Positions 1 to 10,276 of a DNA stretch of 64,000 bases are shown here, in pieces. This DNA is from Adiantum capillus-veneris (lineage: Eukaryota; Streptophyta; Polypodiopsida; Polypodiales; Pteridaceae), in NCBI GenBank assembly GCA_014529385.2, contig CM043960.1:35577396-35641395 (forward strand), written 5' to 3'. The notes beneath the pieces were generated by a model. The model saw only the letters and a program-made list of their open reading frames with translations. It was not told the DNA's origin and searched no databases. The first letter of the stretch is position 1; each line of letters starts with the position of its first letter. A program made the position numbers and the translations under genes.

Positions 1-180
1 AGAGCTTAATTCCTATTGGTTCTTTTATCAAGTGTTTTTAAATGAATTAAACTAGATTTACTCTAACTTAATTCTCATTGGTCCACCTCCAAGGCCATCC
101 AATAGGAATTGAGTACACCTTGTGGGCATCTGGGCTAGGGAGCTGATATGTGTTTCTCATTCCCTTTGTGTAAAGGGAGC

Positions 181-227
<47 letters not shown>

Positions 228-618
228 TTTCTCTCTCATCTCCTGCTTCTATGGCTCGCCCCCTCCTATGTAGGGATGGCTGAAGACTTTTGGGACACAC
301 ACAAAGCATCCAATTTCCCTAGGCTTTTGACCTTTGGACAGAACCTTTGAATTTTGGAACCTTAGCATTTTGGAAGTCTTAATGGGCTGAACCTTAGGGT
401 CGTTTAAGCCCATTGGTGCACATTGCTCTTTTGCAGATGGCCCCCCTTGTGGATCCCTACTTTCCCTCCTTTGGATCCCTACTATGGCCGGTCTGCTAGC
501 TTAACCAATATTTTAGCTTTTTCTCCCTTGGCACTTCCCCATATTAAATGGTCAGTTTAACATGGAAAATCATTTAGGAGAATTAGATATTGATTATTAT
601 GACAAAAATGATTTACGT
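1..618. other. Unassigned AT-rich DNA
   Basis: No coding frame or recognisable element was found here apart from a (GT)n tract. Short related strings around a CCAAT-like core (CTATTGG near 12, CTCATTGG near 73, CCAATAGG near 99) recur but are too short to define an element. The right edge is set by the start of the duplicated segment at about 619. Confidence 0.5.
181..226. repeat. (GT)n microsatellite
   Basis: An uninterrupted GT dinucleotide run of about 45 bases. Unlike most other microsatellites in the window, no LINE end abuts it. Confidence 0.95.
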
Positions 619-1411
619 GAAGATCAATCAAACCAGTTGAAAATATGTAACACCAATTGTAGAAATTAGAACAAACTGCAATCAATCAAACAATGTGTCA
701 GTGCATGAAAATTCCCTACAACAAAATGGCAATGCTACAAAACAAAATTTACCTTCTAAACCTTCCCTTGATTCTTGGTTGTTGAAATTAGGTTAAGAAC
801 ACCTTCATACTCGACCTGTGTTCAAATCAAGTCACTCTCAACGGTGCAAAATTTTCAAGTAGTGCTATACATTCAATTACAAAGCATATACAATATGTGA
901 ATAGGACAATAAGCATAGAACAAGCCACATAAGCACACAAGTTCATCGGAAAGTCAATTTACTTGATAAGTGTTGAAAGGATCAAATGCAAAAGTCCTTG
1001 CTCCAATGGCACATATGACCACATTACTGCAGAAATAACAGATATCAAGGAGTTACCAATTCTATCTATAAAAAAAACTCGAGAATTCATCTTTGAAGGA
1101 TCAAAAAGTTCAACACTCACCAATCTCCAATAGCTCTCTTCACTGGTTCATTATTGTACAAGTCAGCCTCAACGCACTGAATTTAGAAACAAATATACAA
1201 AGAACATGTAAAAGTCTACTTTGAATCAAAGGGTAGACACAATCATCCCTCATTCATTAAACAATCTGTTCCAATAAAGCACAGACACCACCAGCCCTTA
1301 AGCAAATCTACCTCGCAGTCTTTTAGTTGTGATATTGCATGTGCTTTGTAGACATCTCATACTAATGCTCAAACTGATGCACCTTCCGATACTAGATTTT
1401 CTACTACTAGC
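619..1411 (-). pseudogene. Duplicated, broken exons of the NAD(P)-binding dehydrogenase-like gene
   Basis: This segment matches 26397-27192 closely and in the same orientation. Five exon equivalents are visible on the minus strand: 1312-1411, 1121-1176, 963-1026, 753-815 and 619-675. The splice dinucleotides mostly survive. The first exon carries two in-frame TGA codons where the other copy has CGA (arginine), and the last visible exon carries another TGA. The segment stops abruptly inside that last exon at about 619, so the downstream exons present in the other copy are missing. I read it as a dead partial duplicate. The functional-looking copy is at 20374-27192. Confidence 0.85.
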
Positions 1412-1442
1412 CTAAAATACAAAGCAAACAAAGGGAGCAGGA

Positions 1443-1445
<3 letters not shown>

Positions 1446-1518
<73 letters not shown>
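1446..1518. repeat. (CT)n microsatellite, empty-site counterpart of an mLINE insertion
   Basis: A CT run of about 70 bases with one small interruption. It lies between the pseudogene and a LINE fragment. In the duplicate at 27229-28117 the same left and right flanks are separated by an additional LINE fragment with microsatellite on both sides. Confidence 0.95.
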
Positions 1519-1521
<3 letters not shown>

Positions 1522-2075
1522 GGGTCACTTCGCCTTGATGTGGGTGCCTTTGAGGATAGTTTCACAGGGAGAGACATCATTTTCTACTCTGAGACGCATC
1601 AAGCCCCTGGGCAATCCATGCCACACATGAGCGGATATAGATGGGAGACAGCCTGCAGACAGGAGACCAGATCGGAGCATCAAGACGTGGTTCAGGGGGA
1701 GTGGCAATTCTATTCAGGGAGGAGTTGTAGCCATTGATATATATAGCGCGCAAGGATGAACATGCTAGGTACATGTGGGTAAAGCTCAGGGCAGAGACGG
1801 GCAAAGACCTCTACATTGCTATTTGTTACTTTCCTCCTAGTACGTCAGTATATGCATCACCTAGAGGACAGCCCCCCTTTGCTATTTTGGATAATGACAA
1901 GTAGGAGTTTTCTAAGGATGGTGACATTATCATACTAGGGAACTTCAATGCTAGGAGTGCCCATCACCAGACAATATTTTATGATACTGCCAAGGAGATG
2001 CTTAGGGATCTGGAAGTCACAAAGATGGGCCTATTTAGACTATCACAAGATGAGGAGTACACTCAGTATGGCAGA

Positions 2076-2338
2076 TGAAAACCGTCGCGTAGGGTGGTAG
2101 GCTTTGGCTTTCACCCAAAATTATTTACTTTAGACACACACAGAGAGAACGTGCAAAGGAAACCTGTGACAAGAATTAACACTTAAGCACACACACGGCT
2201 CGGAAGCTAGAATGCTTCGAGCAGATGCCGACAACCTATAGGTCCCAAAATTGGCGCCCCTTTCATATTTCTTTTTACTTTGAGAGGGTAAATTACAAAG
2301 TAGATTCTTGGGAATTCTTTACCTGTATCCGGATTTTT
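2076..2338 (-). mobile_element. LTR fragment embedded in the mLINE copy
   Basis: Read on the minus strand, this piece matches the last ~260 bases of the LTRs at 31928-33616 and 34490-36181. It begins at the LTR terminus (TGAAA on the plus strand, matching the TTTCA end) and contains the shared CCCAAAATTGGCGCCCC core at 2244-2260. An equivalent fragment lies in the same LINE position at 28673-28930, so it arrived before the segmental duplication. It bridges a LINE deletion, so it probably remains from an LTR insertion followed by a deletion. Confidence 0.75.
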
Positions 2339-3811
2339 TATCAACCTTGGGACACGGTTATGGTGTTCAACACCACACCACAGTGGGTCAGAAGGTCAGC
2401 ACCCACATTTACGTATGGCCGGGAGACTGTGGAGTACACAGATGCATATACCTATCTTGGGGTAGTTTTTGATGGACCGGTGTTTTCACTGAGGAGAGCA
2501 TCAGAGACTAGACTGACAAGAGCATATGCAACCTTGGGAGGACTAGAGAGGATGTGTTTGTAGGTTCAATTCCAAGAACCGCGAGCAAAGCTATGGCTTT
2601 TTGACACTCTAGTGACCTCAGCTATGCTCTACGGAGTTCAGGTATGGGGACCCTCAGTAGACCATCATGGGAGATCTGGCAACACAGATGGATGGAGATG
2701 TATGGAGAGGCCTCTGGTTTCTATGATCACTCGGATGATTTGGGCTAAGGCCTCAGTGCTGCATGAGATTATCCGAGCCGAGCTAGCCTCCCCCCCCCCC
2801 CCCGGCCCTCCCTCGTGGTTGAGGCATTGACTTGATCCATATCCTTTATCAATAGTTTATGGGATCTCCCCAGGGATAGATATGGTTGGCTTGCCCTGGA
2901 GTCATCTCGACAACTAGTGCTACAAGGAGATACATCATGTTGGTATGGACAGATGACAACATGGTTTCAGTCACATGGTTTCACCATGGATAGATTGCCT
3001 CCGTTTGAATACTCCCTAGATACACCCTCCCTGTCTCTCATAGGGACATAGATCACCAGACTCATATGCCAGGATCTGATTCAGTTAGGTACCAAGAGCA
3101 CATGGATACATCTGACACAGGAGTTGGAAACAAAGATGGCCTTTTACAAAGAGCATCTTCTCCAACTCACGAAGGATAGTTTTGTGACTAGGCCTGCATA
3201 GATGGATACACACTTATCTCATGGGATACGATGCGCTATTGGGTAGATACGCACATCCTCACATCAGCTCCAGATCGAGATTGGCCGATTTTGAGGGGTG
3301 CCAGTAGGGGCTAGGATATGTCACCTTTGTCACGTAGAACCAGAGACAGAGCTGCACTACACATGTCATTGCCCGACGCACTATGAGATACGCGGCCGCT
3401 TCCACTGTCTATTCAGAGAGTACTTCAGATCATTTTCTAGAGTCATGAGATACGAGGATAAGACATGTCTTGGATTGTTCCTGCTAGAGATACAAAAACT
3501 CAGGGAGAGCTTGCTGAGGACATCAGGGTTGAGAGAGTCTCACAGACGAATCGCAGATTTCTTTACACAAGCAAGGGGAGAGGCAGAGGAGCAGTCACCA
3601 CAGCAGATCTGAGAGCCCACCCACACTAGAGGTACGTTGATTGACCGAGCCATTGAGCTAGGCAGATCCAGACACCCACAACCTCGAGGGGTCTCCCACC
3701 ATCGGTGAAGGCTACAGCAGAAGATACATATCACTCTAGCTCGACATGCAAGACTACCAACTAGAGTACTGACCATGGAGGATGTGGATGAGATTCGACA
3801 GCGATCTGAAC

Positions 3812-3813
3812 CC

Positions 3814-3844
<31 letters not shown>
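3812..3844. repeat. Poly-C tract in the LINE 3' untranslated region
   Basis: About 32 C residues with minimal interruption. A similar tract occurs at the equivalent place in the duplicate (30406-30432). The complementary strand is a poly-G run that could form a quadruplex. Confidence 0.9.
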
Positions 3845-4003
3845 TAGAGAATCAGTTTTAGATACTTTCCTTAATGTTTCTAGTGTTAGTTCTTTGTACT
3901 TTCTGTACTCAGACATGATATCAGATTCACCAATTGTAACTTTTTGGTCTCATAGATCATTTTGGCCTTTTGAAGATGTTAATATAGCATTTCATTTCAT
4001 TTC

Positions 4004-4006
<3 letters not shown>

Positions 4007-4038
<32 letters not shown>
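4007..4038. repeat. (TC)n microsatellite between two mLINE copies
   Basis: It directly follows the LINE 3' terminus and directly precedes the next truncated LINE copy. The duplicate locus has (CT)n followed by (AC)n at 30592-30694. Confidence 0.95.
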
Positions 4039-4041
<3 letters not shown>

Positions 4042-4643
4042 GTCTATTTAGAGAGGGTTTTGGGCCTCTATCTAGGGTCATGAGTTATGAGGATCAGAGA
4101 TGTCTTGGACCGTATCTACTTGAGTTACACAGGCATAGAGACACTTTACTGAGGAGAGCTGGAGAGAGATAGTCCCAGAGACAAATTACAGATTTCTTTA
4201 CACTAGATATTGGAAACCCAGAAGAGCAGCTAGAGGAGCAGCCACCGTTGCAGAGCTCTACCCACACTCATACTACCACTAATGGCATTCTCATAGACCG
4301 AGCATTGGATCTAGGGACATCTAGACGACCGCGATTGAGGAGAGGAGCTACACAATATCGACGGAGACTACAGTAGAGGATTCGAGCCATATAGAGGAGG
4401 ATGGATCCCTACCATATCTCCCTCTCCCCCCCTCCCTCCCCCCCCCCCCCCCCCCTCTCATTGTACTACACATTGTACTGGGCACCTTTGTAGTAGCTGG
4501 CACATCCATATAGTCCCAACTTGTAGTAGTTGTATTTTTTGTTTCAATTCTTTTTGATTCCGGACATGGTATCAGATTCACTATGTTGTAACAGCTTGGT
4601 CTCATAGGCCATTTTGGCCTTTTGAAGACATTAATATATCATT

Positions 4644-4647
<4 letters not shown>
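4039..4647 (+). mobile_element. mLINE 3' fragment
   Basis: It starts inside the region after the zinc-binding motif (LFREGFGPLSRVMSYEDQRCLG) and ends with the family 3' terminus before a CT tract. It contains a C-rich stretch around 4425-4458. It corresponds to 30695-31255 in the duplicate. It encodes no complete protein. Confidence 0.85.

Positions 4648-4726
<79 letters not shown>
4648..4726. repeat. (CT)n microsatellite, empty-site counterpart of the near-complete mLINE
   Basis: A nearly pure CT run of about 78 bases. The sequences on its two sides match the sequences flanking the 9.4-kb block 31256-40685, which holds the near-complete mLINE bounded by (TG)n and (AC)n. Confidence 0.95.
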
Positions 4727-4728
<2 letters not shown>

Positions 4729-5351
4729 ACACAGAGAGAGCCTGATGAGAGGCAAGGCTAGCTAGTCTCAAAGATGGATCACAAACTTCTTTAGAGTGGA
4801 CAATGGACAGCGAGAGGAGTAGCTACCACAGCAGAGCTCACATTCTCCTCACACCAGACTCCACAGGCACATTGATCGATCGAGCGAGCGATCTAGGGAG
4901 ATTTAGACGCCCACGACTACGGAGACTAGACAACATTGACGGAGGCCGCATCAGAGGATTCAGATCGCTTTGGCCGGACATGCACGATGCCCAGTCAGAC
5001 TATTGACCATGGAGCAGATTGATGAGATCCGCCAGAGACCGATGATGGACCTCCTATGATTTAGTTCTTTTGAGGATTGTACACCCTCCTCATATTGTAT
5101 CAGCCCTCACCAATTATCTTCCCACACTCACACCCACATTGTGTTGTATTAGCCCCCAATCACTACTTTCAACCGCCTACTCATATCCTACACCAGCTAG
5201 CTGCTTAGTTCGCATCTAGCAGTTAAGAATTTATTTTTTCACTTTACTTCTTTTTATATTTGTACCCAGACATTCTATTAGATCCACCAACATTGTATTA
5301 GTTTGGTCTCATAGATCATTTTGGCCTTTTAAAGACGTTTCATATAACATT

Positions 5352-5354
<3 letters not shown>
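4727..5354 (+). mobile_element. mLINE 3' fragment
   Basis: It begins at the coding end of ORF2 (equivalent to GAGAGAGCCTGATGAGAG of the longer copies), continues through the 3' untranslated region and ends with the family terminus at about 5310-5354. It matches 40686-41290. Confidence 0.85.
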
Positions 5355-5444
<90 letters not shown>

Positions 5445-5457
5445 CCCCCCCCCCCCC
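5355..5457. repeat. (CT)n microsatellite followed by a C run
   Basis: A CT run of about 87 bases ending in about 15 C residues. The equivalent tract at 41291-41318 is much shorter, so the repeat has changed length since duplication. Confidence 0.95.
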
Positions 5458-5740
5458 TCTTCAAAGAGCATTTTCTCAATATTATAGAGGATGGATTTAT
5501 TTTACGGCCGAGATACATGGACTCACACATTTCACATGGGCTTCAATGTGCGTCAACCAGCTTCGCACCTCCTCTCATCAGCTACACATAGAGTACTTCA
5601 CGAACTCCGGAGGAGCAGATATGCCAGTTATGTGACTTAGAGCCAGAGACATAGAAGCACTACATATGCTGGTGCCCAGTATACCATGAGATATGGGGAT
5701 GATTTCACTCTCTCTTCGGAGAGCAGACAGGTTTTACTAC
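5458..5740 (+). mobile_element. Diverged mLINE internal fragment
   Basis: It corresponds to the ORF2 segment just before and through the zinc-binding region (compare YMDTHLSHGIRC in the longer copy with the diverged equivalent here). It is clearly less similar to the near-complete mLINE than the neighbouring copies are. It matches 41319-41607 and is truncated at its right end, without the 3' terminus. Confidence 0.7.
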
Positions 5741-6010
<270 letters not shown>

Positions 6011-7491
6011 ACAAGTACGGTAGCGGAGGGTCCTCTCTCTCGCTTGTCCCAAGTTTCTAATGATCATCTAGCTGATGAGTCTCTCATGAAGTGTTATGGT
6101 CATGTGAATGGTCAACGCATGGTGATCTTGTTTGATTCAGGCAGTACGCATGATGTGATTGGTGCCTCTCTTGTAGAAAGAGCTGGCTTGGAGGTTAGCC
6201 AGATAACTCCTCTCGAGGTGTCGGGCTTTGCTCCTGGTATGGACTCTCTCATTACACGAGAGTTCCTTGATGTGTTATTCACTGTTCAACAAGCTTCCTT
6301 TCGCCGACAATTTGTTGTGTCTCCTCTTTCAGGATGTGATATGATTTTGGGCATTTGATGGTTTCGTGAGCATAACCCTCTCATTGATTGGACAGATAAT
6401 ACGCTCACTCTAATTGCCAAAAGTGACCCTCCCATTATCATTTCGTGGTGAGGAGGGTATTCATTCTTTACCTCTCATTTCTAATGTGCAGGCAAACCTT
6501 GAAAAGAAACATGAGAAGGAGACTCTCTCAGTCTTTTCTTCTCTGAAGCAAGACACACATTTTTTGCATTATAGAGATGTAGTTGTTTGCAAGGATAATG
6601 ATTTGAGTGATGATTCTTCTAGTGAAGCTAACCTCATTGCAGATACGATCAGTCACGCAGGACAGATCTTGGCTCTCGAGCCGAGGTCCAAAGAACCCAC
6701 TCAGGAAGTATTGTGTGTTCACATGATTAGTCAGCACACATGGTTTGAGTTTCTCATTCTTGACGGTTTCTTGTATTTTCATCACCGTCTTTATGTGTTC
6801 TCTTTATGTGTTCTCTTTTCACAGGCATGCTGTATTGTACGATGCACATGATTCACTCATGGATGAGCACGGATGTATGCGGATCACCCTTGAAAAGAAA
6901 AAAGTCTCAGAAAGGGCACGAGCAAGATTGTCCATCAAGCATCGTCATTTCCGTTGTGATTTGCCAGAGTTGATAGGTGTAGGTCGAAAAGTTAAGTTTC
7001 GATCCCACTTTTTGCGTGTGTTTGGTGAACGGCTTGGCACTCCATCACTTTGTTCAGCTGCATTGCATGCAAAGTCATTTAGGAAGCATAGTATTTTTCC
7101 AGTTACTCTACACGGAATGGATATGTTTATGGTTTTGTGTTGGCAATGGTTTCAAAAATTTTCCTCCTCGGAGATTCTTAACGTAGGTGTACCCACGACC
7201 ATAGACGCAGTTGAAGCATTGAAGCCGCAACAGATTAGTTTGTGTCGCTTTCGACGCGGTCCAAAGAAGCAAGCATTGCAAACCTTCATGAAGTTCAAAT
7301 ATCGCACGACCCACGCATCAGAGTGGGCCAGCAAAGAGTTCTTCTCAAGATTCTTGAAGTTCTTGGCGCATTCCCTCAATGCCATACAGCTCGGTACCGG
7401 TACCTCACTTTGAAAAGGAGGGGATGTCCCGTGCACATCTAACCCTATGTGCATGTGGACAAGCTATCTCACATCTAGAGTTCAGGTCAGC
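6011..7491 (+). mobile_element. Gutted Ty3/gypsy element: protease, pol C-terminus, polypurine tract and LTR start
   Basis: A retropepsin-like domain lies at about 6085-6400 (CYGHVNGQRMVILFDSGST, then GCDMILGI) and is cut by a TGA where the duplicate has CGA. No reverse transcriptase, RNase H or integrase follows. The frame ending at 7413 has a chromodomain-like C-terminus (FMKFKYRTTHASEWASKEFF). A purine-rich stretch AAAAGGAGGGGA then leads into TGTCCCGTGCACATC, which looks like a polypurine tract plus the start of a 3' LTR. That LTR is interrupted at 7492 by a GP element. Duplicate: 41861-43335. Both are defective through internal deletion. Confidence 0.65.
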
Positions 7492-8142
7492 TGTCACAAG
7501 ACGGGCACCGCGTGCCAATAGAAGAGAACAAAGTGAACAGACTTTTAGCACTTCAATAAAAACAGAACTGAGAGAGAGAGAGAGAGGACACGCAACACGG
7601 AGTGGAAAAATTCCACCCCAGAGAGTATTGGCCCCAAACACTGGCAATCCTTTTGGTATCTCTGTATATTGCATCAAAACAGTACAAGCCGGTAATCCAG
7701 ACTCTGCACCTTCTCTAGGAAACATGCCAGAGAATGAGCCCTAACCTCATATTTAAAGGCCTTGGCCTAAAAAGCAGTTATAATGAAAAGCCTTCAAAAC
7801 TGAAAAGCTTCTGGTCCAAAAGCAAAGCCAAAAAGCTGCCAGTGTAAATCATGGAAATCCATACAACTACCACATCAACAGTCAGTGCAAAACATGGAAA
7901 TCCATATAGCCTGCCACATCATCATTGTTAGCGCAATTTTTGGAAATCTGCCACATCATCAATTCCGGGTCCTGCTTTATTTTAATCCTTTATGTCACTT
8001 GGGGCCCCATCAGACGGGGTCCCCATAAGTTGGTAGGACTTCTTCTTCTGTTACTTGTTCTTCTTAGAGTTCAGGCCCCTGGGCCGACATCTGCAAGTTG
8101 ACTCCCTTCTTCAAGGCTTTGACACATCAACAGTTTGTGACA
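7492..8142 (-). repeat. 3' LTR of the GP element
   Basis: The 651-base LTR has inverted ends TGTCAC and GTGACA. It contains a short GA run (7569-7586) and the shared core GGCCCCAAACACTGGC at about 7631. The uninterrupted GAGAGTATTGGCC at 7621-7633 is the empty-site version of the Ty3 insertion at 43476-51943. Its length equals that of the copy-C LTR once that insertion is removed. Confidence 0.85.
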
Positions 8143-9077
8143 TCTCCCCTTCTTGAAAGAGAGTAATCGTCCGAATTACAACATATCTGCAAAACAACTC
8201 AAGTTAGCTCAAAAAATTTCGAGGGTCATTCCGAGGGACAATCAGTTTTCTCTTTTTGTTAAGGAGTTAGCTTCTCCTTTTGGCTCTTTTGATCAAGGAG
8301 TTAGCTTCTCCTTTCGTCCAGATCGGAACTCTTGATATTCCGGCGTACTAAAATTAACCATCACACCCAGACCGTACTGATCTTCCACAGGTGTCTTGAT
8401 GCACTAAAATTACATACCTAGGCAATCTCATCCAATTAGGAATATTCAGTGGTTGGCACATCACAATGCAACACAAATGCTCACATATGCATGTTACAAG
8501 ACATAGAAACATGAAGCCGCCGATGAACTCCCCTTGCAAAATAACCATCCAGGTCCGGGCCATGAGCTGTTCAACAACACTCCTCCCGTAAATAACCTAA
8601 AAAGGTCCGGACCATGAGATATAGAGGCCTTTTACAACCAAACGCCCCCCAGACTGCAGATTGCGTCGTTTGGAGGTGTTGGGAGTAACCATTGCTCAGA
8701 CTTCTTAATACTCCTTCCGCATAACCATCCAGGTCCGATCCATGAGTAGCAACAATAATACTCCTCCTTTAAATAACCACAAAAGTCCGGGCCATGAGTA
8801 AAAAAACAACACTTTTCAATCATTCAATACTCCCCCCGCAAATAACCACAAGGGTCGGGCAATGAGTATGAACAAGCATTCACAAACGTCATTTCTCACT
8901 ACTCCACACGGGAGTAAAATCACCAATCATTAAAACCACTATTAAAATTAAAGTCAAACAATTCAAATTGGCACCAAGACAGGTTCAAAACAGATACCAT
9001 CCATTTCAAACAAAATTTCAAACAATACTTTCTCAAACAAAGTTCAAAAGTATCTAACTATAAAACAACTAGAGAGT
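8143..9077 (-). other. Non-coding 3' region of the GP element with imperfect repeats
   Basis: About 930 bases without a convincing frame. At least five imperfect copies of a ~50-base unit with CTCC, ATAACC, GGTCCGG and CATGAG in order occur at about 8527, 8578, 8708, 8759 and 8826. A potential hairpin has stems CCAAACG (8638) and CGTTTGG (8667). The same organisation appears at 61090-61410, so it belongs to the element. Confidence 0.7.
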
Positions 9078-9467
9078 TCATTCAGGGTTTTGTTCAGACA
9101 ACCAAACTTTGAGGACGATTGGCTTGCCCTTCTGCATGACGCTGATGGTTCGGTTTCGAACCTGGAGAGTCGCATCATTCTTGTCATGCCAAGGCATGCC
9201 TAATAGAACGTCACAATTGCCCAACTTCATGATGTGGAAATCAGCTTTTCCATGATAATCTTGAATAGACACTGGAAGAGCGCCAATGAGCGGTACCACT
9301 TTCTGAGTTTGCCCCGTGGCTAGCTCAGCTTCAATTTCTCCACCCTCTACATCATAATCAAAGTGAATTTGCTTTAAGAATCCTGGAAGGATGAAGTTCT
9401 TTGTAGCTCCAGAGTCAAAGAAAATAAGGGCTTTGAAACCATTGACTTTGCCATATGCTCGACACAA
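9078..9467 (-). CDS. Retropepsin-like aspartic protease of the GP element
   Basis: The frame reads CRAYGKVNGFKALIFFDSGA near its start, giving the catalytic DSGA motif of retroviral-type proteases, and later CDVLLGMPWH, the conserved flap/C-terminal region. It ends with SEQNPE and a stop codon. The second copy (61603) ends at the same residue (SEQNLE, stop), so the stop looks genuine rather than a truncation. In Ty3-type elements the protease frame normally continues into reverse transcriptase; here it does not. The first Met is not the natural start, since protease would be made as part of a Gag-protease polyprotein. The upstream join to Gag is broken by stops in this copy. Confidence 0.75.
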   Translation of the reverse strand: MCRAYGKVNGFKALIFFDSGATKNFILPGFLKQIHFDYDVEGGEIEAELATGQTQKVVPLIGALPVSIQDYHGKADFHIMKLGNCDVLLGMPWHDKNDATLQVRNRTISVMQKGKPIVLKVWLSEQNPE

Positions 9468-9691
9468 TTCATTTGTACTTTCAAGGCGTATGCCATAGAT
9501 GTCAGGTACTAATCAAATAGCCGGTTTAGCTCATTTGGCTAGAGATGGTCCTGGGTTTCTCTCAACCGTCGACGCGGGAGTCGACTCCGCGGGTCTGTTA
9601 GTGCGTTGGGGTCAACCAAAATAGTTATGTCCTGTTTGAAAGCATCCAAAACATCGGCCTTCTTGTAGTAAGGTGTCTCGTTGTTGAGGTG

Positions 9692-10276
9692 TCAAACAAG
9701 GCCTTTGTGGTTGACTTTCACGAGACTCTCGAGAATTTGTTCTTTGTTGGCGAGAGTTGTACTTAGTGGATGGAGATCTTCAGTGGTAAACTCTAGCTTT
9801 CCCTTCATCAGTTTGTAGTCATCTGCAGCATGGTCCATAAGTTCCTGCATGGTGGAGACTTGCTTGGATAGACAATATTCCTGCAATAGTGATGGTAGTC
9901 CAATGGTGTATCGCTCGCATTGGGCCTCCAAGGGAACAAATCTAAAGAAGGACACCGGAAAGTACACGTCGAGAAACCTTTGGTTATATTCGTCCATGGT
10001 TTCGGTGGCAAGCATTTTCAAGTTGCCCTACTCTGCCAAAATCCGGACTTCAAACATAGAAGTCATGTAACTACGTGCAGAAACTATCTTGAAAGCTTGC
10101 CAGGTCCTTGGAGCATGCGTTTGTGTCGCGATTAATCTCCACCATTGCATAGAATTATCTTTAAGAAATCCCGCTGCTCGAGAAATCTTGGATTCTTCTG
10201 TATAGTTCCTTGAAGCATAGATGTTGTCGAATTGCTGTAGGAACTGCAATGCTTTCTTTGCGATCTTTAACCCCAC
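9692..10276 (-). pseudogene. Partial Gag of the GP element
   Basis: Two overlapping frames give the retrotransposon Gag domain: KKALQFLQQFDNIYASRNYT, FLKDNSMQWW and then EYNQRFLDVYFPVSFFRFVP. The LQQFD and MQWW landmarks are typical of plant Ty3 Gag (retrotrans_gag family). A frameshift separates the halves near 10022. The proline-rich N-terminus seen in the copy at 62332-63222 is missing because the element is truncated at about 10270. The zinc-knuckle region to the left is degraded. Confidence 0.7.

Larger units (their letters stand above)
1519..4006 (+). mobile_element. 5'-truncated, internally deleted mLINE copy
   Basis: The left part encodes the N-terminal endonuclease region (reads like FYSETHQAPGQSMPHM, with a GNFNAR motif further on) and is broken by stops and frameshifts. 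At 2076 it is interrupted by an LTR fragment, and it resumes at about 2341 in the C-terminal part of the reverse transcriptase (MVFNTTPQWV, then YTYLGVVFDG). The zinc-binding region CHLCHVEPETELHYTCHC is at about 3319-3372. A 3' untranslated region follows, with a poly-C tract and the family 3' terminus (CATTTTGGCCTTTTGAAGA then a short tail), running straight into (TC)n. About 1.6 kb between endonuclease and late RT is missing compared with the fuller copy at 31280-40655. The copy is non-functional. Confidence 0.85.
7492..10270 (-). mobile_element. Truncated GP element (Gag-protease LTR retrotransposon)
   Basis: Read on the minus strand, this is the 3' part of an LTR element: partial Gag (10276 to 9692), protease (9467-9078), a non-coding tail and the 3' LTR (8142-7492). 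No reverse transcriptase or integrase lies between protease and LTR. The element is cut inside Gag at about 10270 and no 5' LTR follows. It sits in the LTR of the neighbouring Ty3 fragment at the same place as the GP element at 43336, so the insertion predates the segmental duplication. Confidence 0.75.

Noticed and set aside
1446-1518. Regularly spaced repeats as a possible CRISPR array
   Set aside because: All short repeats are uninterrupted dinucleotide microsatellites without spacers, in a plant nuclear context.
5309-5530. Open frames made of Arg-Glu or Ser-Leu repeats across (CT)n/(GA)n tracts (also at 5637-5993, 15789-16097 and 41410-41922)
   Set aside because: These are six-frame artefacts of dinucleotide repeats, without start context or conservation.
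9505-9600. tRNA-like stretch (TAGCTCATTTGGCTAGAG followed by a GGAGTCGACTCC arm)
   Set aside because: A D-arm-like and a T-arm-like string are present, but no anticodon stem pairs between them and the acceptor ends do not match. It lies inside the degraded Gag region of a GP element.
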